Shown here piece by piece: positions 1 to 10,904 of a DNA stretch of 64,000 nucleotides (the first letter of the stretch is position 1; each line of letters opens with the position of its first letter). The notes beneath the pieces were generated by a model. The model worked only from the letters and a program-made list of their open reading frames with translations, ran no database searches and was not told the origin of the DNA. Source of the DNA: Megascapheus bottae (lineage: Eukaryota > Chordata > Mammalia > Rodentia > Geomyidae); NCBI GenBank assembly GCA_024803745.1, contig JANJXV010000024.1, positions 15,075,927 to 15,139,926 of the forward strand. Reading direction: 5' to 3'. The translations under genes were made by a program, and so were the position numbers.

Positions 1-603
1 GCTTCCCCTTTAATGAAGGATGTGTTGCCTCAGCTGTGGGAATGCTCGTGGTACCCAACTTCCAGCTGTTAACAGCGGCAGAGAACTGATTTAGCCAAGG
101 CTCATGCATCTCAGTCTAACGCATGTGAACATTGAAGGACAGTGGTTCTAGCTCCACAGCTAGGTTGTTATTAGGTTGTTATTGGTCCTATAGCACAACA
201 TAGCACGTTCTCTACCTACAGTACCACCACAGGGCTTGATCCCAAGGTCTCTCAGTAAACAAGCAGCTTACATGCTGGAATCCAACTACATGCCAAGAAA
301 ATTGCCATGGCTCCTGATTCTCTAACACTGCCCAAAATTTCACCAGCCTCCCCTGACTATCTACACACAGATTTCCTACTTATTTAACTTTTGCTTCAAT
401 AGAAGTATTACAGAGTTGATGGGATTAAATATAACTTAAAGCTTAGAAAGAAGCATGGCATTCCATTCCCCCTACTCCTACCATCACCTTCTGGCATTTA
501 TTTTCACATTTCTAAATAACATGCTTCTGCTTCTACTTGTTGATGCTTTTTAGTTTCAGATCAGTTTGTTGGATTCCTGTTTTGGAAGATGAAGGTTTAG
601 ATC

Positions 604-605
<2 letters not shown>
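1..605. other. Non-coding, no recognised element
   Basis: Ordinary AT-rich mammalian unique sequence. I see no open frame of note, no RNA gene and no clear repeat before the CA tract. Confidence 0.6.

Positions 606-607
<2 letters not shown>

Positions 608-645
<38 letters not shown>
608..645. repeat. (CA)n microsatellite
   Basis: Uninterrupted CA dinucleotide run of about 19 units. No SINE abuts it on either side, unlike several other CA tracts in this window. Confidence 0.97.
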
Positions 646-647
<2 letters not shown>

Positions 648-825
648 TTCCTATCTTTGTTCTCCTAAAATTGTTGTCATATTTCCATGGGTTTTTGTTA
701 TTGTTATTGTTGATTTGACTATTTCTCACAGGTGGTCCACATTATATACTATACTTATACTTCTTTTTCCTGTACACTGTTGTTTGTTTTCCCTGGTTAT
801 ATTAGTTGGGTACTTTGTACGCAGC

Positions 826-1185
826 CCTTTATGCTAGGGTTTGAAGTTATGTGTCCCTTCTTAGAATTAAGACCCAATGTGACAGCACAAAGGAATGGGG
901 CTCTGGGGTGATGAATTGGTGAGGAGGGCTGCAACCTCACAAGTGGGACGAATGAGTTTGAAGAAACTAGCTAGGCACTCATGCCCTTATCCATTCGGTT
1001 GGATGAAGATTCAACATTTGCCCATTTTTACCATGTGAGCACACAGCTAGAAGGTGCCATCTTTGAAGAGGAGAGTAGGCCTCACTACACAAAGAATATT
1101 CTGGTACATTTATTTTGGATGCTTAGGCTCTATAACTATGGGAAAGGGCATTTCTGTTCTTTATAACTTACCCCGGTGAGGGTAG
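826..1185 (+). mobile_element. MaLR-type LTR remnant (MLT1/MST-like)
   Basis: The order of motifs follows a forward MaLR LTR: a start like 'tagggtttgaagttatgtgtcc', a 'gacccaatgtgacagcac' segment, a 'ggtgaggagggc' segment, then 'atgcccttatcc' and an 'aggcctcactacac' block. A 61-codon open frame lies within it and is not a gene. Divergence is high, so the subfamily is not assigned. Confidence 0.45.
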
Positions 1186-1284
1186 GCTTAAACATATCTG
1201 CTAATCAATGCATTTAATATTTTTCTTCTTAGAGACATCCTTGCTGAAGCTATCTGTCTTCATTTTTTTGTTTTTATTTTTAAT

Positions 1285-1527
1285 TTAAATTTTTTGGTCA
1301 GTTGTGGTACTTGAACTCAGGGCCTGGTCCCTGTCCCTAGCTTTTACATTTAAGGGTAGTGCTGTGCCATTTAGACCCACAGTATGCAAAACCATTTCTG
1401 GTTTTCTGGTTGTTAATTGGAGATAAAAGTCTCGTGGACTTTGCTGCTGAGCTGGCTTTGAACTGCGATCCTCAGATCAGCCTCCTGAGCTAGCTTGTCT
1501 TACAGGTGTAACCCACGAGCACCTGGC
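1285..1527 (-). mobile_element. B1-like/Geo dimeric SINE, reverse
   Basis: Read on the minus strand, a B1-like left half ('caggtgctcgtgggttacacctg', then a degraded 'gaggatcgcagttcaaagccagc') is followed by 'tctccaattaacaacc'. A Geo-type right half ends in '...ccctgagttcaag'. It begins next to a T-rich run on the plus strand, the expected 3' tail. Confidence 0.8.
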
Positions 1528-1539
1528 CATTATTTTTTA

Positions 1540-2145
1540 AATTTTTTATTATGGCCTAAAGCCCTCTGATTCTGCTCAATAGTCTTCATTTTTGTCTAAC
1601 ATATCTTTCAGTTGCTCCTTAATAAATAATACCTTTTATATATTTTTAAATTCAAATTTAGGTTTTCCTAGATTTCCTTTTCCTCTTTCATTTCAATCTT
1701 CAAGCTATTTGATTGAATTTCTTAAAGTATTTTTCTCAGCAGTGTCTCGTAGCTTTATGGTAAATTTATTTTTATTTTTAATTTCTGAGATCTTATTCTT
1801 TGAAATTTCTTGTTTTGTTTTATAGCCATCTATTCTTTTATGGATATATATCTATCCTATATCTCAAAACATTTTAATCACAGGTATATTTTTATTTTCT
1901 TTCTAAACTAGGTCTTGAATTTGCTTTCTCTCAGTTCTTTCTGGTTCATTCAATTCAATTTTTTTTCCAAGATTAGAATTTATTATTTCAACTTTAAAAT
2001 AGTGTTTTGTCCTAATTTCTGAATGAAACAGCAAGACTCCTTCTTTTTTAGCTTTCACACACATATTGAAAGCATAGCTCAGAGTTATGGTCTATCTTAA
2101 ACTTTCAATTCAAAGTTTATCTCATCTTAAAAAAATATTTTTTTC
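1540..2145. other. AT-rich non-coding stretch
   Basis: Very AT-rich, T-biased sequence. The 77-codon open frame at 1592-1825 is phenylalanine-, leucine- and serine-rich, as T-rich DNA translates by chance. It could be a badly decayed reverse-strand L1, but no diagnostic block is clear. Confidence 0.5.
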
Positions 2146-2148
2146 CCT

Positions 2149-2366
2149 GAGCAGGACATGAGTGGCTCACACTGCAATGGAGGTTAAGATCTGAGGATCA
2201 TAGTTTGAATCCAGCCTGGGCAGGAAAGTCTTTGAGACTCTTATCTCCAATAAAAAACTCAGAAAAGGCCTCAAGTGGCACTATGACTCAAGCACTAGTT
2301 TTGATCACAAAGAAGCTCAAGGAGAGCACATTGGCCCTGAGTTCAAACCCTAAGACTAGGAAAATC
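2149..2366 (+). mobile_element. B1-like/Geo dimeric SINE
   Basis: Left half contains 'gagtggctcacac', 'gatctgaggatcatagtttgaa' and 'cagcctgggcaggaaagtc'. The link 'gagactcttatctccaat' leads to a right half with 'tgactcaagcactag' and the end block 'ccctgagttcaaaccc'. It lies head-to-tail with the next SINE. Confidence 0.85.
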
Positions 2367-2381
2367 TGTTTTTTTCCCCCT

Positions 2382-2577
2382 AAGCTGAGCATTGGTGGCT
2401 CACATCTGTAACCTTAGCTTCTCAGGAGGCTAAAATCTAAGGCTCACAATTCCCAGACAACCCAGGAATAAAGTCCATGACTAAAAAATCAAAAGAGAAA
2501 CTGTGACTTAAGTGATAGAGTGCTATTCTTGAGTAAAAAGGCTCAGCTACCATACCTAGACTCTAAGTTCAAGCCAC

Positions 2578-2621
<44 letters not shown>
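2382..2621 (+). mobile_element. B1-like/Geo dimeric SINE with CA-repeat tail
   Basis: Left half starts 'agctgagcattggtggctcac'. The right half carries 'gtgacttaagtgatagagtgctattcttgag' in degraded form and ends 'taagttcaagccacata'. The tail is not plain poly(A) but a (CA)n tract at 2581-2621. Confidence 0.85.
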
Positions 2622-2623
<2 letters not shown>

Positions 2624-3265
2624 TTTTTCCCCAAACGGTTATCTTTGGTTGCTTGTTCATGTTCAAGACTAAAGCACTCACATTCTCATTGGAGGGTCTG
2701 TCACTGTCATTCCCACTGGATGATTTTACTAATAGGGTGTCTAGTTGGAGACTAGGCCTTTTTATTAGGAGGTCCTAAATGTTAATTCTTTTAGATCATT
2801 TCTGTTGGGTGGATTCTTTCAGTCAGGGAAGAATCTTAGGAATTCCTATCTTGGACGAATAATCCTGACTAGTAGAGTAGCATTCTAGAAAGCTAAAAGG
2901 AGAAGAGAGACAAGTTCTCTGATACTAAATTGACTTTAACTAAACCACATTCCTGGTGGTCCTGAATCCCAAGGCAATCAGACACAATTATCTCCAGACA
3001 ATAAAACTTGACCCTTGTACTGGAGGAGGGACCTGCATGTGCAGTTTTAGAATGGAAACTGGGCAGGCCTTGCTTTTAACCTAATGCTGAATGTACTCCT
3101 TGGGAGATATTTTTTTTAAGGTGATACCCAGACACTCTCTTAAGCTAAATAAAATTTAGTCACTGGAGGTCAGGCACTGCCTTGATTCTTTTGAAACTGT
3201 CCCCAGGGAACCTGAGGCAACTGTTACCCAAGAGCCCTAGATCTAATTGCCTCAGGTATTTCTCC
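2622..3265. other. Non-coding, no recognised element
   Basis: Unique-looking sequence between a SINE and a reverse MaLR LTR. No supported gene or repeat. Confidence 0.5.
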
Positions 3266-3267
3266 TA

Positions 3268-3690
3268 TGACTAACCACCATAGCAAAATATCACAATATG
3301 GATGGCACACTCAATGGATAGTTATCTTCTTATCATGCTGGAGACTGGAAGTTCAAGATTAAGGTTCCAGTCATTTTCGATCCTGGTATAGATTCCCTTT
3401 CCTGCTTCAAGAGACTATCTTCTTGCTATGTCCCTCATATGATCTTTCTACTGGGCACCACAGTGTGTATGTGTATGTGTATGTGTATGCATACGTGCAT
3501 GTGTGCTCACGTGTGTGTGTTACTTGGATTTTTTGCTTATAACTGGTGCTCTACTACTGGAGCCTTGCCTCCAGCCCTAGTCATTGCTTCTTATTAGGAA
3601 ATGAATCACCAGATTATGAGGCCACCCTCATGACAACATGTAACTTCAATTAGCTCCAAAGTTCTAATGTCTAAGTGTTATCACACTAGA
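3268..3690 (-). mobile_element. MaLR LTR remnant (MLT1-like), reverse, interrupted
   Basis: The plus strand shows the reverse of an MLT1-type LTR: 'atagcaaaatatcacaat', 'gctggagactggaagttcaagattaaggt', 'cttgctatgtccctc', and after the interruption 'gccaccctcatgaca' and 'attagctccaaagttctaatg'. A TG-rich tract and a reverse ID-like SINE (3465-3590) split it. Confidence 0.65.
3465..3590 (-). mobile_element. ID-like SINE fragment, reverse, with TG-rich tail
   Basis: A (TG)/(TATG) tract at 3465-3521 runs into 'aactggtgctctactactggagcc...ccagcccta', the reverse of an ID-type tRNA-derived promoter region. It sits inside the MaLR LTR, so it inserted later. Confidence 0.55.
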
Positions 3691-4345
3691 AATGTGGCTT
3701 GCACATGTAAGACACAATTCACTCCCTAGCAGAGTCAGTAAAAGGAGAGTTCAGAGGGAGCCTTTGGCTCTGATTTCTAGTTCTTTCTATAAACTAATTT
3801 ACCTCTTAGTTTCGCCCAAACACAGTTTTAGCTTTTTCCACACTGTCAAGCCCTACAGGTGTAGTGGTCTGCATCATCCACAACTTTGTAGGCACTATCT
3901 GCCTTAAAAAAAAATCTTCATGATCATTTCAGTGTGACTGGGAAGGATACAGGAATAAATGTGAATATCCAATCTGTTAAAATTTATCTGGTGTTCCTCA
4001 GGAGTAAAATTTCCATATGGCAGTCCTCACTATTGTATCTTCTCTAACTAAAACCCTTCCGTTTTCTCCTGTGATACATGGAAAGAACTTTCAAACTTTT
4101 GAGCCAATGTACTGAAGTGGCAGAAGAGAATTAACACGTGAATGTATTCCCAAGTTTCTGGGATGTGGTCCAAAAAAGTCAACCACTTGCATGAAATTTG
4201 TCTGAAATCTCAAGGGTTTTTTGTAACTATATGCAAATGTTCCCCCAATTCCATATGAGTTTTTGTTTTAATATTATTTTAAATTACTTGGCATTTAAGT
4301 TGCTTTGCTTTTTTTCCTTTTCTAATCTTTAAGTAAAATTGAAGC
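3691..4345. other. Non-coding, no recognised element
   Basis: Unique-looking AT-rich sequence. Open frames are short and have no recognisable features. Confidence 0.5.
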
Positions 4346-4348
4346 ATT

Positions 4349-4525
4349 TGGGTCTGGAGTACGGCCTAGTGGTTAGAGTGTACACTTAGCATGCACGAAC
4401 CCTTGGGCTTGATTCCTTGGTACCATATACACAGAAAAAGGGAAAAGTGGGGCTGTGGTTCAAGGACAATGCCCAGGCCCTGGAGCTGAAGTCCCAAGAC
4501 TGGCAAAAACAATATCAACAACAAA
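4349..4525 (+). mobile_element. IDL-Geo SINE, internally shortened
   Basis: Left monomer 'gggtctggagtacggcctagtggttagagtg...gggcttgattccttggtaccatatacaca' is the ID-like tRNA-derived unit, with A-box-like and B-box-like parts. It is followed by 'aaagtggggctgtggttcaag' and 'gacaatgcccaggccctgg...actggcaaaaac' from the Geo unit. The middle of the right monomer ('tagagcactagccttgag') is missing compared with the copy at 33939. Confidence 0.85.
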
Positions 4526-5050
4526 ACCTGAAGACTGATCACATTTACCTCAATACTTTCTGTATCCATGGGATCCATACCTCCACTTCAGAGACTGAGA
4601 ACTTCCTTCCCTCCTGATTTTTTCAACTTTCTAATTTATTAGTGGATATTCATTGTATAAAGGGGTTTCATTGTGATATTCCCATAGGTGTATATAATTT
4701 GATCGTGTTCGCCTGCTTTATTACTTTTCCTTATCCCTCTCTTTATTAAACAATTTAATGGGTTTCATTTTTCTATTTTCATACATTCACACATAGAACT
4801 TTAATCATATTCATCCCCTTCATCCACTTCTTTTGCATTTCTGCCTCTTCCTATTTCCCTCACCCTAACAGTCCTTGCATTATATTTGTATCATTCATTT
4901 CTTCTTTAGATCTAGATTTTACAGATGAGAGAGACCATTTCATATTTGTTTTTCTTGGCCTGCTGGTTGATTTCATTTCAATATGATGATCTTCTGTTTT
5001 ATCTTTCTTTCTACCAAAAATAATGTTTTGGTTGAAAAATACTCTAGTTA

Positions 5051-5053
<3 letters not shown>

Positions 5054-5088
<35 letters not shown>

Positions 5089-5222
5089 GTACCCCATTTT
5101 CTTTTCTTTCTTGTTTATACTTTGTTTTTCTCTCTTTTCTTGGTGGTACTGAGGTTTGAACTTGGGGCCTTGTGCTTGCTTGGCAGGTGCTCTACCATTG
5201 GAGTCATGTCCCCAGCCTCAAG
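5054..5222 (-). mobile_element. ID-like SINE, reverse, with (TG)n tail
   Basis: (TG)n at 5054-5084 is followed by a T-rich tract and then 'tggtggtactgaggtttgaacttggggcc...gctctaccattggagtcatgtccccagcc'. This is the reverse complement of an ID-type tRNA-derived SINE. It interrupts the old L1. Confidence 0.75.
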
Positions 5223-5425
5223 TCATTTTTTTTATTCATTTTTCAGCTGATAAGTACATACATAGTCTGATTCTATATTGTGGCTATCATGAGTGGAAAC
5301 CTGCTATAAACATGGATGTGCAGTGTCTCTATCACATGCCAATTTTCCTTTTGATGTATGTGCAGGAGTGACACAGGAGGACATACTCCTATTCCCTATT
5401 CTGAGAAGCAACTATACTGATTTCT

Positions 5426-5531
5426 TTTTATTAGGATTATCTTTAAGTAGTTTGTACAAAGGAGCTGCCATTCAACATATCAATTTATGAGTACAATACA
5501 TTTTGACCCATGTTACCTCTTCATAATTCTT
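5426..5531 (-). mobile_element. 106-bp 5'-truncated LINE-1 insertion
   Basis: A reverse L1 3'-UTR scrap ('gtacaaaggagctgccattcaacatatcaatttatgagtacaa') is flanked by a perfect 13-bp direct repeat TATACTGATTTCT (5413-5425 and 5532-5544). It inserted into the older L1. Confidence 0.85.
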
Positions 5532-5671
5532 TATACTGATTTCTATAGAGGCTGTAGTCATTTATCCTTGTATCAACAGTGCAGGAAGTTCCTTTTCCCC
5601 TATATCTTCACCGGCATTTGTTGTTGCTTATTTCCTTGATAGTCATTTAGACTGACAAGCTCTAATCGTTT

Positions 5672-5990
5672 TTATGCATTTTATTGTCAGGATAATGTAT
5701 AAAGGGGTTACAATTACATTCATCAGGTAAGGATGCATTAGTTCTCTTGATACCCCTTCTCATGTTTTTGTCCCCATCCCCTCCCCCACTCCCTCCCAAT
5801 AATCTTGCTTTCCCCTTCCTTTCCCTATTAAAAATACACAAACATATATACAGTATACCAGGCAACAAAGCCAGATACAGTAGCCACATGAGATGACCCA
5901 TAAGGGGGAAAAAGAGAAAAGAAATAATTTCACATGGTACATCAAGAACAACAATCACAAAGATAAACTTCTAAAGGGCCTTATCATCCT
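5672..5990 (-). mobile_element. LINE-1 3' UTR, reverse
   Basis: Begins 'attttattgtcaggataatgtataaaggggttacaattacattcatcagg', the reverse of the 3' terminus shared by the young L1s here, and continues through 'ataccccttctcatgttttt' and the reversed G-rich tract ('catcccctcccccactccctccc'). The 98-codon minus-strand open frame (5662-5958) is L1 UTR, not a gene. Confidence 0.85.
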
Positions 5991-5995
5991 GAGGA

Positions 5996-8264
5996 AATAC
6001 CAAGAATCTGATGAATGATTTTGTTTGGATGGAGAAAGGAGGGATACGTCCTAGAATGTAGACTATTTAGCTAAACCACCTTCTAGAGGAAGGAATGAGC
6101 ACACTGTGCGGAGAGTGTGTGCATTTAGTAGCTCCTTGGACTGGGAGCTTTCCCAAATTCTCTTTCTTCTGGACTTTTGCCCTGAAATCTCAGGTAGCTG
6201 CATCCTCAAGGAGACTTGTCACTGAAGTATCTTATCCTCACACATAATCCATCACATCCAACCCCTTCCCGCTTACTTGCCCTCATACCACACATCCATG
6301 TCAAGTAGAAGCTACCTTCACAGACACAGGGCTGGTCTTCCACTGAGGGAATGCAGATGCTTCCGCTGTAAGTACCTCAGGGAGAGCATTCTCCCTGAAA
6401 GCTACTACCAATTCAAGTCACTGTTCTCCATCACTGTTCCCCTACAAAAGGCCCTGGGAGGAACACTGAAGGAAGTTTTTACAGCCTGGGTAAAGTGATA
6501 TAAAAACAGCTATCTATCTTCTGGAAATGACAGAGAGATTAAAAGAGACAGACATTTTCAACTTGCCCACATAGTGAAGAGTCAGGACTAGTGGTGCCAA
6601 AAATAAACATTGGAAACTAAGTAGCGTCTAGTGGATGAAGGCGAATCCTTCTGGCTCTCCTTTCCAAGTTTGCAATGTGGTCTCATAATTGTGGTACAAT
6701 GACTCCTCTGAATCCATGGGTTCTGGTCCTCAGGGTGCGGGGGAGGGGGAAATACCTGTGTGTATACTGAACACATACAGGCTTCTTTGCTTATCATTTT
6801 CCATTAAACAGCATAATATGACAACTAGTTAATATATTTTTTACGTTATAGTAAGAACTACAGGGATTATTTAGTCTATATATTTATATATTTATATTTC
6901 TATATATCACTCTCTGTATTATATGTAAATATAATATCCTATATCCTTTTCTAAAAGGATCTGATCCTCTACCAATTTTGGTGTCCATAGTAAAGATCCT
7001 GCACAGCAAATGATGGCTCCACACAAGTAGCATTCTAAGCATTCTCTCACATTTTTCTCCTTTCAGTCTCTTTCCTCAAAATCCTAAATGACAAAGAAAT
7101 ACAACAGAGGCCAGATTATCTGGCTGTGAAAACATTCTAAGCTTTTGGAGTGGGTGTCTGGAATTACACTTCATGGTAGGAAAAGGAAAACAGTTTTCAT
7201 GGAAATCTTTAGAAGTTATAATAATAGGAAACACACAATAACTGGTGTAGATTCTATATTACTTCTAGTTTGCTACAAGTACCTTCTAGAATGCTTCTAG
7301 TTTACTAAGGGGAAATCTGAAATACAGGAATCAAATGGCTAAGTAAGTACTGGAGCTAAATATGAGCCTGGACTGTGCAGTTTCCAGGTTATGCCCCTCC
7401 TTACTTTCTAAGTACTGATAAAGAAATGTAGCATTTATCTCAACAGCTTCCAGACTCTCAATTGCCAAGAAAATTTCAAAATAATTCTTTTTAGGGGTGA
7501 AGGGTAAATTAACACCGGATTGCCAAGTTTATATTTTGCTAAATAAGCACATTAAAAATAAATCCTACTATCACTGTCATTTCATCTTTTAAAAATGACT
7601 TGTTAACACCACAAAATGAAGAAGAAATAATCTCAGGATAAAGGCAGAAACTGAAACAGACTAAATTTAGACTTAGGAAAAACGAAGCTCTCCTTAATTC
7701 CCCCATTTCATGGAAGACGGTAAGAGCTAACTGGGAGCTGCCTTAATCCCTTTCTAGTACTCAAAACCACAAATCACTGAATCTGTGCTTTCTCAAAACC
7801 TAGAGCTGAATCTCTAGATCCATTTTGAGTGGGGGTAGGGGACACAGACCCCAAAGCCCCAGCATTGCAAGGACAGAAAGCCAGTATCTATCTGCCCCTC
7901 ACCAAGGCACCCTCCTCACAACCAGATTTCCCACACTTTCTTCAAATCAAAATCAGGGAGAAGGAAGGGAAAGAGGAGGCAGGCAGAGAGACAGAGATCA
8001 AAACCAAATCAATGAAGCCCAGTGTTCAGAGGACTGCAGAGACAAGAGGTCCAAAGATGAAATGGGGTAGGTAATAATTGCTCAAGTCTGAGGAGGACAA
8101 ATAGCATTCACTGAAGGGGACTGAGAAACTGGGACTTGACTCTGTTCTTCTGTGTATACTAATCCTTCCTTAGTCTATCTAACTAAGTATTGATTCAGCA
8201 ATCCAGTCATTCAAGGCAAGGTTCTGGAACCAGCCATTCTGCATCCTCAGTGTTTTGCCAGATA
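5996..8264. other. Non-coding stretch with few recognisable repeats
   Basis: No supported gene. It includes an AT-rich low-complexity patch (about 6835-6960, 'tatatatttatatattt') and a probable reverse MIR scrap (about 7300-7400, see separate entry). Overlapping open frames near 7825-8074 look like chance frames in purine-rich DNA. Confidence 0.5.
7300..7400 (-). mobile_element. Possible MIR fragment, reverse
   Basis: 'aaggggaaatctgaaatacagg...aatggctaagtaagtactggagctaaatatgagcctgga' resembles the reverse MIR core (the 'gaaactgaggcacagagag...aagtggcagagctgggatttgaaccca' region). Short and diverged. Confidence 0.4.
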
Positions 8265-8460
8265 TTTCCTTGATTCTGATCCCAGTCAGCCATTGCAACA
8301 ACATTGCCCAGTCACCCCCTGATGCATCTGCTCTCCCCACCCCCAAACTGGGCTTTCTAAACTGCAAATCTGCCCATAGCATCCTCTGCATGTCACCTCC
8401 TCCCTGTAATGTTGCCTTACTTGTTGTCACCAAAGTCAAGTTGGAGCTCTCCAGCACAGG

Positions 8461-8507
<47 letters not shown>

Positions 8508-9010
8508 GCACACACACACATTGTATATTGTATATGGGGGTACTCAGAACATACAGTGTGCACACAGAGAAACGTGGCATTAGCAAATAGACACAAACAA
8601 AAACTACCACACTTACACTATCCTGACTCACATTCAATACTCTCTTCTAGATCACTGAACAAGTCCCTTGTATAGCCTGCTCTCTTTTCCACCAAATTCC
8701 TCTCCATTGTTGAGACCCTGATGAGCTTTTAGCCTCTCCAGGATCCACTCTCATACCCCAGCCATGATAGACTGGCTGTCATTTCAAATGCCTCCATCCC
8801 ATAGTTGCTATGCAAACATCCAAATTTCTTGGTACAACTGGGCATCACTGTGAGACCATGCATGCCCTAGAGAGCTGTAGCAAGTCCCTTACCAAACCCT
8901 GCTCTGGCTCCTACCTGAATTCATCTCAAGCCTTTGAAGAGTGTCTGACTTGATGTGATATCACCCCATATGCCTTCCCTCACCGAATCTCCAAAAGAGG
9001 ACATTCACTG
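8265..9010 (+). mobile_element. Degraded LINE-2 3' region
   Basis: 'aaactgcaaatctgcccatagcatcctctgcatgtcacc' and 'tagcctctccaggatccactctcataccccagccatgatagactggc' follow the order of forward L2 3' sequence. A (CA)n tract splits it. Assignment is tentative. Confidence 0.45.
8464..8521. repeat. (CA)n microsatellite with CG interruptions
   Basis: CA run of about 29 units with two 'cgca' interruptions near 8503-8511. Long open frames on both strands here (such as minus 8179-8637) exist only because dinucleotide repeats lack stops. Confidence 0.97.
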
Positions 9011-10225
9011 GATGAAGGATTTCTCAACCTAGCAGCTACCCGTGACCATTCTCTTCAAGAAATACAACTGGTTCATTTGCTTCTTCTCGGGGATCCCAAA
9101 GCTAAGCCCTTGCCATTAGTATTTAAAATAGATTGCAAAGGACACAGCCAAGTAGACCCAAAGCATATAGGAGATGGGGGAGGATCACCACATTTAACAA
9201 CTCAATATGTACTTCCTCCCTTCCAGGAAACTGGATATTACATGATGCAGAACCATTGTCTGTAGAAATGCCTGGAATGACATGGATGAGTCGAGGAGAG
9301 AGAGTGCAGAGATAGTTGTACATGTCCATTCCCAAAGAAACTTTTTGATTATTTGCTTGGCTCTCAGCTGCCCACCTGGCTGGCCCCTCCCTTGGCCAGC
9401 ACTGTGATCTGTATGCACAGCCCTTTCTCAGCCCGAGGGTGTAAAAAGGATGAATTACTCCTCCTTGATCTCAACATGATGGCCTCTGTCCAAGCGCCCC
9501 TCACCTGCTGGGTAGGTAATTGAAGTATGGTCTCTGAGTCTGTGGCTGTCCCAGAGGAGCTGACAAGCAAGATGCTCCTGTGTAAGCCAGGATCTCTCCC
9601 TGGCTGCTCTGAGCACACAAAACGCAATTTTCCACACCCTGAACATGAGGACACACATTCTCAGACATTGCTATTGCCCTTCACCGGAGCCCTAAAAGAA
9701 TGAATCAGGATGTACGGATTTGCCCTCAGTTTCCCTTTACCTCTGTTCTGCCTAGGAAGACTCTGGAAGGCTGATCAGCAGAGGCTCGTCTTCCCATTCT
9801 ATGGAAACCCCTCAGTCTTTCCCATTGGTCTTTACTGTACCTCAGTTTCCCCCTCTGTGTTGTAGCTACCCTAGCACTAAATAAATTAACAAGCAAATAA
9901 AACTAAGGAAATCACTTCTATATACCATAATTACTAGGTTTTCATCATCCCTGCTACCTCTGTCTTCTCTTCTGCAGCCTGAGGACCATGGCTTCCTTCT
10001 TTCCCATTCTCTGCTAATCGTAAGGAGGCAAAACACCTACAAGAGAGGCCCAATTTCATTTCTTACAATGATCTCAAACTGGATCCCAAGGCAGATGTCT
10101 CCTGGAGTCTCTGTAACTGCCATAGTCCTCTGGGTTTCACAATCACCCACATCAGTACTTTCTGGCCCCAGTTGACTGTGGCCCAGCCTGCAACTCATTC
10201 CTACTCATCCCCAGCTCCTACGTTC
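9011..10225. other. Non-coding, no recognised element
   Basis: Several overlapping frames of 60-96 codons occur on both strands at 9077-9658. None shows a domain, a consistent start or splice signals, and opposite-strand overlap suggests chance. Confidence 0.5.
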
Positions 10226-10288
10226 CCATACCTAGCAAGCATGAATCCCTGAGTTCAAACCCCAGGACCGGCAAGAAAAAAAAAAGAA
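10226..10288 (+). mobile_element. 5'-truncated ID/Geo-type SINE 3' end
   Basis: 'cctagcaagcatgaatccctgagttcaaaccccaggaccggcaag' followed by an A-rich tail is the 3' end of a SINE whose front is absent. Confidence 0.65.
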
Positions 10289-10377
10289 ATTGCAAAAATC
10301 TCAGGCATTGTGTTTCAAGTGATTCCTGTGAATTTTCAGATTGTGGATCAGAATTATCAGTTGAAAGGCTGTGATGA

Positions 10378-10458
10378 AGAGACCAGAGTCCAGACACAGC
10401 TCTGCCTCTGAATAGCTCTGAGGACTTGGTGCTCTTGATTTGAGACTGCATCTCTTTT
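10378..10458 (+). mobile_element. Possible MIR fragment
   Basis: 'agaccagagtccagacacagctctgcctctgaatagctctgaggacttgg' resembles the forward MIR core. It is cut off by the reverse SINE that follows. Confidence 0.4.
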
Positions 10459-10468
10459 CTCTCTTGTT

Positions 10469-10717
10469 TGTTTTTTTTTTTTTTTTTGGTTGGTCCTGGG
10501 GCTTGATCTCACGGCCTGGGCAGTGTACCTGAGCTTCTTTTATTCAAGGCCAGCACTCTACTACTTGAGCTACAGATCCCCTTTCCACTTCTTTGGTAAT
10601 TTATTAAAGAGTCTCACAGACTTTCCTGCCCAAGACTGGCTTTGAACCAGGATCCTCAGATCTCAGCCTCCTGAGTAGATAGGTTATAGGTGGGAACCAC
10701 TGGCACCTGTCCCCAAA
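10469..10717 (-). mobile_element. B1-like/Geo dimeric SINE, reverse
   Basis: A long plus-strand T run (10470-10487) is the reversed poly(A) tail. Then come 'ggtcctggggcttgatctcac', 'ccagcactctactacttgagctacag', 'aatttattaaagagtctcacagactttcctgcc' and 'gatcctcagatctcagcctcctgagtag'. Confidence 0.9.
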
Positions 10718-10904
10718 AAGAGTGTATTTCTAAGGATCACCCAGCTCTATGTTCTAGCATTACACTGCCATTCATAGTTTATGATTATGATGGAGACAGG
10801 ATTTGGTCTTGGTACCTGTTATAAAGCCATTTCTGAACTTCTTTTCCCAAAACAGAAATGGTGCTCTATTTTTGGAAAGGGTCTCAATAAAAAAACATCA
10901 GTGA

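Larger units (their letters stand above)
4640..5665 (-). mobile_element. Old LINE-1 3' portion, reverse
   Basis: The plus strand reads as the reverse complement of an old mammalian L1 3' end: 'tataaaggggtttcattgtgatattcccata', 'atcatattcatcccctt', 'gtggctatcatgagtgga...ataaacatgg' and 'atcttcaccggcatttgttg'. A TG tract plus reverse ID SINE (5054-5222) and a 106-bp L1 scrap (5426-5531) are nested in it. Open frames here are remnants or chance. Confidence 0.75.

Noticed and set aside
8179..8637. 152-codon minus-strand open frame
   Set aside because: It is carried by the (CA)n repeat, which has no stops in any frame. No domain, and a plus-strand frame of 111 codons overlaps it for the same reason.
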